Assembly: GCF_037040815.1 (NCBI RefSeq)
Contig: NZ_CP146232.1
Location: 62,001-126,000, forward strand
Origin: Pararoseomonas sp. SCSIO 73927
Lineage (GTDB): Bacteria > Pseudomonadota > Alphaproteobacteria > Acetobacterales > Acetobacteraceae
Reading direction: 5' to 3'
DNA length: 64,000 nt
Part shown: piece by piece, positions 25,123-33,960 of the stretch
Layout of the letters: each line of letters begins with the position of its first letter
Position numbering within the stretch: the first letter of the stretch is position 1
Translations under genes and position numbers: made by a program
Notes under the pieces: model-generated
What the model was told of the DNA's origin: nothing
Seen by the model: the letters and a program-made list of their open reading frames with translations, nothing else
Database searches by the model: none

Positions 25123-25911
25123 ATGCCCTTTCCCCGGCGCGCGGCGCTTGTCGCCGGGCTGGCCGTGACGGCCGCTGCGGCGCGGGCCCAGGAGCCCGCC
25201 GCGATCCTCGCCCCGGGCGGGGTGCTGCGTGCGGCGATCAACTTCGGCAACCCCGTCCTCGCCCAACCCGACCCCGCCACCGGGGAGCCGCGCGGCGTCT
25301 CCGCCGCCCTGGCGCGGGAGCTGGCCCGGCGGCTGGGCGCGACCCTCCGCTTCGCCACCTACGACGCCGCCGGGAAGGTGACGGATGCCGGGAAGCGCGG
25401 GGAATGGGACCTGTGCTTCCTCGCCATCGATCCCGTGCGCGCGCAGGGCATCGCCTTCACCGCGCCCTACGTGGTGATCGAGGGCACTTACATGGTGCCG
25501 GAGGCCTCGCCCCTGCGCGCGATCGAGGATGTGGACCGCCCGGGCATCCGCGTGGCGGTAGGCCGGGGCAGCGCCTACGACCTCCACCTCACCCGCGCGC
25601 TGAAACAGGCGGAGCTGGTGCGGGCGCCGAGCTCGCCGGAGGCGATCGACCTCTTCCTGCGGCAGGGGCTCGACGCCGCGGCGGGCGTCACCCAGCCCCT
25701 GGTGGCCTATGCCGCCGCGAATCCGGGCATGCGGGTGATTCCCGGCCGCTTCATGGTGATCGAGCAGGCGGTCGGGATCCCGCAGGGGCGCGAGGCGGCT
25801 CTGCCCTACCTGCGCGCCTTCGTGGAGGAGATGAAGGCGAGCGGCTTCGTCGCGCGGGCGCTGGCGGAGAGCGGGCAGAAGGACGCGGCAGTGGCCCCGC
25901 CCGCATCCTGA
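25123..25911 (+). CDS. Extracellular solute-binding protein (amino acid ABC type)
   Basis: A 262-residue periplasmic binding protein of the family 3 type. The signal peptide MPFPRRAALVAGLAVTAAAARA has a twin-arginine-like pair. The mature part has 'GVLRAAINFGN', 'GVSAALARELARRLGATLRF' and WDLCFLAIDPVRA, all typical. ATG 25123 is chosen; GTG 25108, overlapping the previous stop, is in frame but makes a worse signal peptide. No permease or ATPase gene is adjacent. Confidence 0.85.
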   Translation: MPFPRRAALVAGLAVTAAAARAQEPAAILAPGGVLRAAINFGNPVLAQPDPATGEPRGVSAALARELARRLGATLRFATYDAAGKVTDAGKRGEWDLCFLAIDPVRAQGIAFTAPYVVIEGTYMVPEASPLRAIEDVDRPGIRVAVGRGSAYDLHLTRALKQAELVRAPSSPEAIDLFLRQGLDAAAGVTQPLVAYAAANPGMRVIPGRFMVIEQAVGIPQGREAALPYLRAFVEEMKASGFVARALAESGQKDAAVAPPAS

Positions 25912-26162
25912 TCGCGGAGCGGCGGTTGCGCCCGCGTCCTTGTACGAGGGCGCTGGCGGGGAGGAAGCAGCCTCAAGCGGGGTAGGCGCTGTACGGGCTG
26001 GCACGGCAGCCCGGGGCACGTCATCGGCATGCCCAGGCCAGGGACCAGCACGGGGTACTAGCCCTCCGTCAGTCTCAAAATTGATACCGAAATTGTCATT
26101 TTGGACAGCGTTGACTCTTGCGAGATCGAAGTGATAGGCAGCCTATACAATAAAAACTGCCG
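25912..26162. other. Intergenic region with abrupt change in base composition
   Basis: About 250 bases. The first half (to about 26060) has the high GC of the chromosome but no convincing frame. From 26060 the sequence turns AT-rich and contains TATACAATAAAAA just before the start at 26163. I found no flanking direct repeats or terminal inverted repeats that would define an insertion. Confidence 0.5.
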
Positions 26163-27305
26163 ATGGATAAGATGAGAACATCCCTTCGGATCAATACTTC
26201 TGAGAAATCGTCCAGTGATTTCCATGTAACTCGAACCCTGGACTTGGAATACCTTAACGGAAACCGGATTCAAGAGAAGCGAAATATTTTCTTCGAATTG
26301 CACACGGATGCGCCGACGGCGCCGCTCCCCACCCTGAACTACGCGGTCTTGGCCGTTCTGTTCTCGGCCATGAAGTCAGGCCGGACGATCGTCGTCGACG
26401 GGCCGGTGTCGCGCCGGTTCCTGGAGAACATCGAAGAGTTCCAGCAGGTCTTCGCCTCCTGGACGCCGGAGCGGTACCGCGTCGTCGACATCGTGGCCCA
26501 GAAGGAGGTCGATGATCTCCCGGAGGAGAGGAAGGACGCCGCGGTCTGCGCCTTCTCCGGCGGCGTCGACGCGTCCTTCACGGTCTACAGGCACCTCTTC
26601 AAGCGCCCGGGCAAGTTCCACCAGAACCTGAGGACCGCCGTCCTCGTGCACGGGTGGGATATCGCCGTCGAGCAATCGGAGGCGTTCAAGAGGGCGACCG
26701 ATGCGAGCAGGCGCATGCTGGACGGCACCGGCATCGGCATCGCCACGATGCGCACCAACGGGCGCAAGCTGCTGCCGAGGTGGTCGCAGAACTTCGGGGC
26801 CGGCCTCGGGTCCATCCTGCACCAGTTCGCGGGCAACCATGACTGCGGGCTGATCGGCAGCGACGAGCCGTACAGCGACCTGGTGTTGCCCCTGGGCTCC
26901 AACCCGATCTCCAACCCTCTGATGTCGAGCGGCAGTTTCCGGATCCTGACGGATGGCTGCAGGTGCACCCGCTCGGAGAAGATCGCCCACATCGCGGACT
27001 GGCAGCGGGCGACGGACAACATCCGCGTCTGCTGGGAAGGCCCCACCACGGGCGCGAACTGCTGCAAATGCGAGAAGTGCATCCGCACGATCATGAACTT
27101 CCGGGCCCTGGGCGTGTCGCGGCCGGGAGCCTTCCCGGCCGACGTGCGCGACGAGCAGATCCGTGGGATGCGCGCGCTCAGCCCGGTGCAGCTGACCTTC
27201 ATGACCGACATCCTGCGGACCGCCAGGAAGAACGGGGTGCAGGGCACGTGGGTGGGCGAGGTCGAGGAGCTGGTCCGGCGCCACAACACGCAGAAGGCCA
27301 GCTAG
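26163..27305 (+). CDS. Orphan PP-loop (QueC/asparagine-synthase-like) ATPase
   Basis: A 380-residue cytoplasmic protein with a PP-loop CAFSGGVDASFTVYRHL near residue 129, the AMP-forming adenylation motif of the QueC/NH3-dependent-synthase superfamily. Near residue 295 a Cys cluster ANCCKCEKCIRT looks like a zinc site similar to that of QueC. It is not QueC itself: it is much longer and no que genes are near. I recall similar proteins beside polysaccharide genes, with unknown reaction. The first 200 bases are unusually AT-rich with codons such as AAT, ATA and TTG, while the rest is closer to local composition. It stands alone. Confidence 0.75.
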   Translation: MDKMRTSLRINTSEKSSSDFHVTRTLDLEYLNGNRIQEKRNIFFELHTDAPTAPLPTLNYAVLAVLFSAMKSGRTIVVDGPVSRRFLENIEEFQQVFASWTPERYRVVDIVAQKEVDDLPEERKDAAVCAFSGGVDASFTVYRHLFKRPGKFHQNLRTAVLVHGWDIAVEQSEAFKRATDASRRMLDGTGIGIATMRTNGRKLLPRWSQNFGAGLGSILHQFAGNHDCGLIGSDEPYSDLVLPLGSNPISNPLMSSGSFRILTDGCRCTRSEKIAHIADWQRATDNIRVCWEGPTTGANCCKCEKCIRTIMNFRALGVSRPGAFPADVRDEQIRGMRALSPVQLTFMTDILRTARKNGVQGTWVGEVEELVRRHNTQKAS

Positions 27306-27401
27306 CCCGGCGCCACCGCCCGGCTGGACGGCATCCCGGCCCGGGCCGGCGGCCTCGCGTCCCGGCGCCGCGCGGGCGGCCGATCCGGCCTGAGGTGCCC
27401 C

Positions 27402-27806
27402 TCAGCCCCCGCGCGGCGGCACGAGGCTCTGCAGGGCCCTGAGCAGGCCGCGCTGGGTGATCGGCTTCTCCAGCCGGGTCCGGCTCTGGTAGCTCGGCTC
27501 GTCCACCAGCCGCACGTCCCCCGTCGCGAACATGTAGGGCACGCCGAGCTCGTCCAGACGGTCCGCGACGGGATAGGCCGTCTCCCCGTCCCCGAGATTG
27601 GCGTCCAGCACCGCCGCGTCCAGGGCGCCGGCCTCCCGCTCGATGATGTCCAGCGCCGCGTCCACGTCCGGCACCGGCCCGAGGACCACGGCGCCCGCCT
27701 GGCGCAGCCAGGACTCCATCTCGTCCGCGATCAGGTACTCGTCCTCGACGAGAAGAACGCGGCAGCCCGCGAGGGGGCCTGGGCCATCGGGCATGGAGGA
27801 GGTCAT
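27402..27806 (-). CDS. Single-domain response regulator
   Basis: A 134-residue receiver domain: acidic pair in LLVEDEYLIAD, phospho-acceptor Asp in AAVLDANLGDG (near 70), and the conserved Lys in RLEKPI near 115. There is no output domain. It lies 98 bases downstream of the HWE kinase on the same strand, so the two are probably a pair. The start is uncertain (ATG 27806 or ATG 27794); neither has a strong ribosome site. Confidence 0.88.
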   Translation of the reverse strand: MTSSMPDGPGPLAGCRVLLVEDEYLIADEMESWLRQAGAVVLGPVPDVDAALDIIEREAGALDAAVLDANLGDGETAYPVADRLDELGVPYMFATGDVRLVDEPSYQSRTRLEKPITQRGLLRALQSLVPPRGG

Positions 27807-27904
27807 CCGGAGAGGAGTATGCGGCGGGCTCGCCGCGCCTGCCTTAACCTGCGGCGGTCCGCTCGCCCATGGTGTAAAGCCGTCCGGACGGCGGTCGGCC
27901 GCCC

Positions 27905-29821
27905 TCACGCCAGCGGCAACTCGATCCGGCAGCGCACGCCCGCCGCGTCCAGGGTGTACTCGGTCCGCGCGCGCAGGGCGTAGGAGAGGGCCTTCTCGAT
28001 CAGCTCGCGGCCGTAGCCGCGCCGCCCGGTCTCCGGCGGCACCTCGTAGCCCGTCTCCACCCATTCCAGCACGAGGCAGCGGCGCCCCCTCCCGGTCCGG
28101 CCCACCGACCAGCGCACCGAGAGCGTCCCCGCCTCCCCCTTCAGCGCCCCGTACTTCACCGCGTTCGTCGTCAGCTCGTGCAGCGCCAGGGCGAAGTTCT
28201 GCACCTGGCGCGAGGTGAGCCGCACCTTCGGGCCGGCGATGGTGACCTTCGGCCCCCTCTCCACACGGGTCTCAGCATGGCTCCCGGCATGGGCCTCCGC
28301 GTAGGCCTCCAGCTCCGCGCGGACGAGCGCGCCCACCTCCACCGTGTCGCTGCCGGACTGGCTGAGCAGCCCTTGCGCGCGGCTGAGGGCCTGGAGGCGG
28401 CTGCGGAAATGCTCCACCGCGCCCGCCTGCCCCCCCGGATCGCCGAGCGTCTTGCCCGCGACGGCGGAGACCACGCCCAGCAGGTTGCGGCCGCGGTGCT
28501 GCAGCTCCGCCACCAGCACCTCCAGCCGGGCGGCGCTCGCCTTCTCCTCCGTCACGTCCTTGGCGATGCCGGCCAGGCGGCGCACGCGGCCGGCCTCGTC
28601 GTGCAGGGGAAAATCAGTGTTGCGGATCCAGCGCAACTCGCCGGCCGAAGGGCGGGAGATGCGGAACTCGAAGCTCGCCCGCGCCCCATCCCGCACGGAG
28701 AGCAGCCGCTGCACCACCATCTCCCTGTCCTCGGGGTGGATTAGCGCGGTCCAGCTCTCCAGCGTGTTCCCGGCCAGCTGCTCCTCGCGGCTCCGGCCGT
28801 AGATCGGCTCGAAGGCGGGGCTGAGATACTCGAAGGCCAGAGTCTCGCCGTCCCGGATCCAGATAAGGTCGGAGGAGGCCTCCCCGAACTGCCGGAACCG
28901 CTCCTCGCTCTCGCGCAGCCGCTCCTCCGCCGCGCGGCGCTCGGTGGCGTCCCGGCCGATCTTGAGGAAGCCGCGCAGATCGCCGCCCTCGTCGAACAGG
29001 GCGCGGAGCGACCCCTCGATGAACACGCGGCTGCCGTCCTTGCGGAGGTGCCAGCGGACATCCGGCGCCACGCCCCGCTCCCTGGCCGTGGCGGCCTCCC
29101 ACTCCGGCTGCCGGGCGGCCCGGTCCTCGGGCGTGAAGAGGAAGGCGCCGGGCTGCCCCACCGCCTCCTCGGCGGTCCAGCCGAAGACGGCGGCGGCGCC
29201 GGGCAGCCAGTCCGTCACCCGGTTCTCGCGGTCCGTCACGAAGATCGCGTAGTCCAGCGCGGTCTCCACCGTCAGGCGGAAGCGCTCCTCCGCCGCGCGC
29301 AGGTCGCCGAGCTTCAACAGCCGGTCGATTACCGGGCCGAGGATGATGGTGTAGGTACGGAGGAACTCCGCATCCGCCTGCCCGAACTCGCGCGGCTGCG
29401 TATCGTCCGCCTGGAGCAGGCCGAAGGGCCGGCCGCCGGGCAGCAGGATGGGCGCGTTGACCGAGGCGACCACCCCGGCCTCCCGCATGAACTCCGGGAT
29501 CTCGAACCGGTTCTCCGCCCGGCTGTTCCGCATGATCACCGGCCGCCCGACGCTGATCGAGTAGCTCTCGGAGGACCGCTCCCCCATGGGAAGGCGCAGT
29601 TCGCCCACGATGCCGGGAGCCCAGCCGGTGCCGGCCCGGACGAGGAGGGAGCGGCCGCCCTCCTGGATTTCCAGGATCTTGGCGCGGCCCGTGCCCAGCG
29701 CATCAGCCACCAGGCGGCAGGCCTCGTGCAGGATCTCGTCCAGGTTCGAGGAGCGCAGGGCGAACTCGCCGAAATCGGCCAGCAGCCGCTGCCGCCTCAT
29801 CATCGTGTCGCTGTCAGCCAT
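27905..29821 (-). CDS. HWE-family sensor histidine kinase (GAF-PAS-PAS)
   Basis: A 638-residue kinase without clear membrane segments, so probably cytosolic. An N-terminal GAF domain (about 25-170) is followed by two PAS domains (about 180-310 and 312-435, the latter with a PAC segment) and the HWE kinase core. The phospho-His is in VAELQHRGRNLLGVV; the ATP domain has LHELTTNAVKYGAL, the family's LEWVE, and GYGRELIEKALSYAL. HWE kinases are common in alphaproteobacteria, often for light or general stress input; the ligand is unknown. The response regulator next door is the likely partner. Confidence 0.92.
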   Translation of the reverse strand: MADSDTMMRRQRLLADFGEFALRSSNLDEILHEACRLVADALGTGRAKILEIQEGGRSLLVRAGTGWAPGIVGELRLPMGERSSESYSISVGRPVIMRNSRAENRFEIPEFMREAGVVASVNAPILLPGGRPFGLLQADDTQPREFGQADAEFLRTYTIILGPVIDRLLKLGDLRAAEERFRLTVETALDYAIFVTDRENRVTDWLPGAAAVFGWTAEEAVGQPGAFLFTPEDRAARQPEWEAATARERGVAPDVRWHLRKDGSRVFIEGSLRALFDEGGDLRGFLKIGRDATERRAAEERLRESEERFRQFGEASSDLIWIRDGETLAFEYLSPAFEPIYGRSREEQLAGNTLESWTALIHPEDREMVVQRLLSVRDGARASFEFRISRPSAGELRWIRNTDFPLHDEAGRVRRLAGIAKDVTEEKASAARLEVLVAELQHRGRNLLGVVSAVAGKTLGDPGGQAGAVEHFRSRLQALSRAQGLLSQSGSDTVEVGALVRAELEAYAEAHAGSHAETRVERGPKVTIAGPKVRLTSRQVQNFALALHELTTNAVKYGALKGEAGTLSVRWSVGRTGRGRRCLVLEWVETGYEVPPETGRRGYGRELIEKALSYALRARTEYTLDAAGVRCRIELPLA

Positions 29822-29956
29822 CGAGGCCCTGCATCGCTGCCCTTGGTCAGGGCGTCCTTCGCCGGAATCGCACCCCGGCCCCCGCCCTTCCCGGGCTGAA
29901 CGCCCCCGGGGCCGTTCCGCTGCCTGGGGCGACCGCGAGAGCCCGCCGGGCCGCCC

Positions 29957-30814
29957 CTACCCGCCCGCCAAGGCCCGCACCGCGGCCGCGTCCAGCCCCG
30001 CCGCGCGCATCTCCCGCAGGCTCCGCGCCCCGTCCCGCTTGGCCAGGCGGCGGCCATCCGGCCCCAGCAGCAGAGGGTGGTGGCTGTAGGCGGGCTCCGG
30101 CCAGCCCATCAGCGCCTGGAGGAGGCGGTGCAGGTCGGTGGCGGGGCGCAGGTCCTCCCCCCGCGTCACCAGCGTCACCCCCTGCAGCGCGTCGTCATGC
30201 GTGACGCAGAGGTGGTAGGAGGCGGGGGTGTCCTTCCTAGCCAGCACGGCGTCCCCGAAGCGCGCGGGATCGCAGCGCAGCCGCCCCTCGCCCACCTCCT
30301 CGTAGGTGAGCGGCCCGCCCGCCGCGGCCAGCGCCGCCGCCATGTCCAGGCGCAGCGCGTAGGGCTGGCCCTCCGCGATCCGCGCCGCCCGCTCCTCCGG
30401 GGCGAGCCGCCGGCAGGTGCCGGGGTAGAGTGGTCCGTCCGGTCCATGAGCCGGCCCGTGCGGCGCGGCCCCGATCGCCGCGACCTCCCGCGCGATCTCC
30501 GCCCGCGTGCAGAAGCAGGGATAGAGCAGGCCGCGGGAGGCCAGGGAGTCCAGCGCCGCGCCGTACTCCCGGAAATGGGCGGACTGCACGCGCACCGGGC
30601 CGTCCGGTTCCAGCCCCAGCCAGGTGAGGTCCTCGAGGATCGCCGCCGTGAACTCCGGCCGGCAGCGCGTGCGGTCGATGTCCTCGATCCGCAGCAGGAA
30701 GCGCCCGCCCGCCTCCCGCGCCGCGCGCCGGGCGAGGAGGGCGGAGTGCGCGTGGCCGAGGTGGAGGTATCCCGTCGGGCTCGGCGCGAAGCGCGTGGTG
30801 GGTCTTGCTGCCAT
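29957..30814 (-). CDS. gluQ: Glutamyl-Q tRNA(Asp) synthetase
   Basis: Attaches glutamate to queuosine in the anticodon of tRNA-Asp. The 285-residue protein is a truncated glutamyl-tRNA synthetase lacking the anticodon-binding domain. The HIGH-type motif is HLGH (18-21), the zinc-site region has YPCFCTRAEI and a later YPGTCR, and the KMSKS equivalent is RLAKRDGA near 260. The start is ATG 30814; the frame is open far upstream but without similarity. Confidence 0.95.
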   Translation of the reverse strand: MAARPTTRFAPSPTGYLHLGHAHSALLARRAAREAGGRFLLRIEDIDRTRCRPEFTAAILEDLTWLGLEPDGPVRVQSAHFREYGAALDSLASRGLLYPCFCTRAEIAREVAAIGAAPHGPAHGPDGPLYPGTCRRLAPEERAARIAEGQPYALRLDMAAALAAAGGPLTYEEVGEGRLRCDPARFGDAVLARKDTPASYHLCVTHDDALQGVTLVTRGEDLRPATDLHRLLQALMGWPEPAYSHHPLLLGPDGRRLAKRDGARSLREMRAAGLDAAAVRALAGG

Positions 30815-30858
30815 CGCGGCGCCCGGGTTAGCCGGGGTGGGGATCGAAAGGAAGCAGG

Positions 30859-31524
30859 ATGGCCGAGCTGGACGGGCCGCGCTGGGGGCCGGCGAACAAG
30901 GGCAGGGTGAGGCAGATCGTGTTCCTGCTGCACGGCGTCGGCGCCGACGGGAACGACCTGATCGACCTGGCGCCGCAATGGGGCCTCGCCGTGCCGGACG
31001 CCCTCTTCGTCGCGCCCCATGCCCCCTTCCCCTATGCCGGCGCCCCCTACGGCCGGCAGTGGTTCGACCTGGAGGACCGCACCCCCGCCCGGATGGAGGC
31101 AGGAGTCCGAGCCGTGGCGCCGATGCTGGACGCCCTGATCGCCGGGGAATGCGCCGCCGCCGGCCTGCCGGAGACCCATATAATGCTGATGGGCTTCTCG
31201 CAGGGCGCGATGACCGCGCTGTTCCTGGGCCTGCGCCGGGCCACGCCGCCCGCCGCGATCCTTGCCTATTCCGGCCTTCTCCTCGCCCCCGAGTCGCTCG
31301 GCGCGGAGCTGCGCGGCCGCCCGCCCGTGCTGCTGGTCCATGGCGAGGCGGACGAGGTGGTGCCGGTGGCCGGCAGCCGCGCGGCGGAGCGGGTGCTGCG
31401 CGACGCAGGGGTGCCCGTGGAGTCCACCTACTCCCCGCGACTCGCCCACGGCATTGACGATGCGGGACTCTCGGCCGGTGCCCTCCTCCTCCAGCGCGCC
31501 GCGGCAGGGCTCGCCGGGGGCTGA
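30859..31524 (+). CDS. Phospholipase/carboxylesterase family alpha/beta hydrolase
   Basis: A 221-residue serine hydrolase. The oxyanion-loop motif is LLHGVGADGNDL (near 23), the nucleophile elbow GFSQGAMTAL (near 114), and Asp and His are in GEADEVV and LAHGID. It belongs to the acyl-protein thioesterase/carboxylesterase group; the natural substrate is not predictable. No signal peptide. Divergent from gluQ, 44 bases apart. Confidence 0.92.
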   Translation: MAELDGPRWGPANKGRVRQIVFLLHGVGADGNDLIDLAPQWGLAVPDALFVAPHAPFPYAGAPYGRQWFDLEDRTPARMEAGVRAVAPMLDALIAGECAAAGLPETHIMLMGFSQGAMTALFLGLRRATPPAAILAYSGLLLAPESLGAELRGRPPVLLVHGEADEVVPVAGSRAAERVLRDAGVPVESTYSPRLAHGIDDAGLSAGALLLQRAAAGLAGG

Positions 31525-31710
31525 GGGCCGCGTGAATCCTGTGTGAATCCGCGCCGCCGGCCCCGTTCCCGCCGTTCCCCGTGAGTTGCGCCCCCCGCGC
31601 CCCGCTGTCATGTTCGGCCGCGTTACGGGCGGCGCCACTTGATCTGGGGCCCGACCGCCCGGCCGAGCCCCAGCGCTTGTAGTCGCCGCGCCTCCGGCAG
31701 GGAGCAGCGC

Positions 31711-32334
31711 GTGCCAGACGGTTCACATGGCGGCCCAGTTCTAGGCAGCGGCTTCGACGACCTTCCGGCGTTCGGCGGGCCGGGCGCCCGGAATTTCCCC
31801 GCCCTCGTCCTGAACGCCGACTTCCGGCCCCTCTCCTACTTCCCGCTCTCCATCTGGTCCTGGCAGGACGCGGTGAAGGCGGTGTTCCTGGACCGGGTGA
31901 GCGTGCTGAACGAGTACGAGACGGAGGTCCACTCTACCAGCCTGACGATGCGCCTGCCGAGCGTGATCGCGCTGAAGGAGTACATCCCCGCCGCCCGGCG
32001 CCCGGCCTTCACCCGCTTCAACGTGTTCCTGCGGGACCGCTTCTCCTGCCAGTACTGCGGGCGCGACCACGCGGCCCCGGACCTCACCTTCGACCACGTC
32101 ATCCCCCGCAGCCGCGGCGGCCGCACGACGTGGGAGAACGTCGTCGCGGCCTGCGGGCCCTGCAACCTGCGCAAGGGCTCCAAGCTGCCGCGCGAGATCG
32201 GGATGCTGCCCCGCCAGGTGCCCCGCCAGCCCACGAGCTGGGAGCTGCAGGAGAATGGCCGCGCCTTCCCGCCCAACCACCTGCACGAGAGCTGGCGCGA
32301 CTACCTCTACTGGGATTCCGAGCTGGAGAGCTGA
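31711..32334 (+). CDS. HNH endonuclease family protein
   Basis: A 207-residue protein with a complete HNH domain: CQYCGRD zinc pair, the catalytic His in TFDHVIPRSRGG, Asn in TWENVVAACGPCN and the second Cys pair. It begins with a conserved LVLNADFRPLSYFPLS segment, typical of a widespread chromosomal HNH family in alphaproteobacteria that is not tied to phages or restriction. GTG 31711 with AGGGAG upstream is chosen; the frame extends to ATG 31639. Confidence 0.88.
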   Translation: MPDGSHGGPVLGSGFDDLPAFGGPGARNFPALVLNADFRPLSYFPLSIWSWQDAVKAVFLDRVSVLNEYETEVHSTSLTMRLPSVIALKEYIPAARRPAFTRFNVFLRDRFSCQYCGRDHAAPDLTFDHVIPRSRGGRTTWENVVAACGPCNLRKGSKLPREIGMLPRQVPRQPTSWELQENGRAFPPNHLHESWRDYLYWDSELES

Positions 32335-32344
32335 GGGCGCCGCC

Positions 32345-32527
32345 TTGGACCGGATGCTGTTCTTCATGTGGCGGATCCTGCGCAGGCCGCCCTCCCGCAC
32401 CGGGCTGATCGTGATGCTCGTCGCCCTGGCCCTCGCCATCGGGCTCGTCCTGGTGGAGCGCTATGTCGGCTGGCCCGACTGGATGCGGGTGGACCGCCCG
32501 CCCCGTCCCCGCCTGCCGCATCTCTGA
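32345..32527 (+). CDS. Small single-pass membrane protein
   Basis: A 60-residue frame starting at TTG 32345 (GAGG 8 bases upstream), with ATG 32354 as alternative. It has a short basic N-terminus, one hydrophobic helix (GLIVMLVALALAIGLVLV), and a Pro/Arg tail. It follows the HNH gene by 10 bases and is probably co-transcribed. No family recognised with certainty. Confidence 0.6.
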   Translation: MDRMLFFMWRILRRPPSRTGLIVMLVALALAIGLVLVERYVGWPDWMRVDRPPRPRLPHL

Positions 32528-32577
32528 CCCGAGGGCCCGAACCTACCCCCTGGGGCCCCGGCGGGCTAGAAAGCGCC

Positions 32578-33300
32578 ATGCTTCGCCGGGCCGCCCCGCT
32601 CCTTGTCGCGCTCCTCCCCCTCCTGGCCGCCTGCGGGGGCCGTGCCGCGCCCGATGCTGGCGCGGAGGAGGCCTTCACCCGCCTGCCCGAGGAGATCGCC
32701 GGGTTCCGCAAGCAGCGGCCGGAGCGCGGCGCGGGCCGCACCACCATCGCGCGTTACGCCAGCCCGACGCAGGCCTCCGCCTCCATCCACGCCCTGGACC
32801 CGACCCGCCGCCCCGGCGCCCGCGACGGGGAGGACGAGCCGGAGGTGGGCGATGCCGTGGAGGTCTTCGCCCGCGCCGCCGCCGTGGACGCCGCCTCCCG
32901 CCGGGAGAACGCCACGCTGCGCCACTTCGGCGCCCGGGTGGCGGAGGCCGGGCCGGCCGCCCGCTGCCTCGACATCCAGCTGCGCGGCACGGCGCCCCGC
33001 CGCCAGATCGGCTGCGCCACGATGCTGCAGCGCCGGGTGTTCATCGTGATGATGATGGCGCCGGAGGCCGCCGATCCCCGCCGCGGGCCGCGGGACCCTC
33101 TCCTGGCGGTGACACTCCGCCTCATCGGCGCCATCGCCGGCCTGCCGCCGGAGCCGATGCCTGCCATGGCCGCACCGGAGGCGCCCGCCCCCGTCACCAC
33201 ACCTTCGGGCGCCGCGCCCCCGCCGCCCGCGCCCCGCCCGCCCGCGGCCCGACGGCCCCGGCCGAGGCCGGCGCCGTCCGGGCCGATGTGGCGGGCCTGA
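32578..33300 (+). CDS. Lipoprotein with Pro-rich tail
   Basis: A 240-residue lipoprotein: leader MLRRAAPLLVALLPLLAAC ends in a lipobox at Cys19. A soluble domain (about 30-185) is followed by a 50-residue tail rich in Pro, Ala and Arg, which could span periplasm or bind the wall. No named domain seen. It is last in the HNH to membrane protein to lipoprotein series. Confidence 0.7.
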   Translation: MLRRAAPLLVALLPLLAACGGRAAPDAGAEEAFTRLPEEIAGFRKQRPERGAGRTTIARYASPTQASASIHALDPTRRPGARDGEDEPEVGDAVEVFARAAAVDAASRRENATLRHFGARVAEAGPAARCLDIQLRGTAPRRQIGCATMLQRRVFIVMMMAPEAADPRRGPRDPLLAVTLRLIGAIAGLPPEPMPAMAAPEAPAPVTTPSGAAPPPPAPRPPAARRPRPRPAPSGPMWRA

Positions 33301-33384
33301 GCGCGGCCCGAGGGTTGAACAGGGAGCGAACCAGGGGCGCCGCTGGGCCTGGAAAGGCCGCTCCCTCGCCGCGGCGCGCCGTTC

Positions 33385-33960
33385 CTAGACCCGCTCGCTC
33401 ACCTTGATCGCCGCCCTGCACCCGGCCTTGATGGCCGCCGCCAGCAGCCGGTAGGCCGGCGCCAGCTCCGCCTCGTTCTCCAGGCCGATGTCGCGGTGCT
33501 CCAGCTCCTCCTGTCGGAAGCGCTCGATCCGGTCGCGCAGCGGCCCCTCGTCCTCGCCCAGGGCCGCGTGCTGGGCGGCGTAGTGCTCGTCGATCGCCTC
33601 CTCCACCGCCACGGTGCAGGCCATGGCGCCGCGGTGGCCGATGAGGGCGGTGGCGGCCCCGAGCGCGAAGCCGGCCACGTGCCACAGGGGCAGCAGCGCC
33701 GTCGGCCGCACCCGGCGCTCCGCGATGAGGCGGGTGAAGGCCTCGAGGTGGGCCGCCTCCTGCTCCCGCATGTGCTCCAGCAGCGGCCCGTACTTGGTGC
33801 GGCCGAGGACCGCGAGCTGCCCCTCGTAGATCCGCTTCGCCCCGTACTCCCCGGCATGGTCCACGCGGATGGTGCGCGCCACGTAGTCGCGCGGCGTGGG
33901 GTCCCCGGGCAGGCGATCCTGCAGGGTGGTGCGGCGGCTCCCGCCCATGCTCGGTCTCAT
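33385..33960 (-). CDS. coq7: Demethoxyubiquinone hydroxylase
   Basis: Hydroxylates 5-demethoxyubiquinol in ubiquinone synthesis using a di-iron centre. The 191-residue protein has the four-helix ferritin-like set of ligands: Glu38 in HAGEYGAKRIYEG, Glu68 and His71 in EQEAAHLEAF, Glu in VEEAIDEHY, and Glu/His in EELEHRDIG. ATG 33960 overlaps the dsbB stop as ATGA, so the two are coupled. Coq7 is a feature of alpha-, beta- and gammaproteobacteria. Confidence 0.95.
   Translation of the reverse strand: MRPSMGGSRRTTLQDRLPGDPTPRDYVARTIRVDHAGEYGAKRIYEGQLAVLGRTKYGPLLEHMREQEAAHLEAFTRLIAERRVRPTALLPLWHVAGFALGAATALIGHRGAMACTVAVEEAIDEHYAAQHAALGEDEGPLRDRIERFRQEELEHRDIGLENEAELAPAYRLLAAAIKAGCRAAIKVSERV

Noticed and set aside
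25912..26160. Possible insertion-sequence remnant before the PP-loop gene
   Set aside because: The composition changes abruptly, but I could find neither a transposase fragment nor paired terminal repeats or target duplications.
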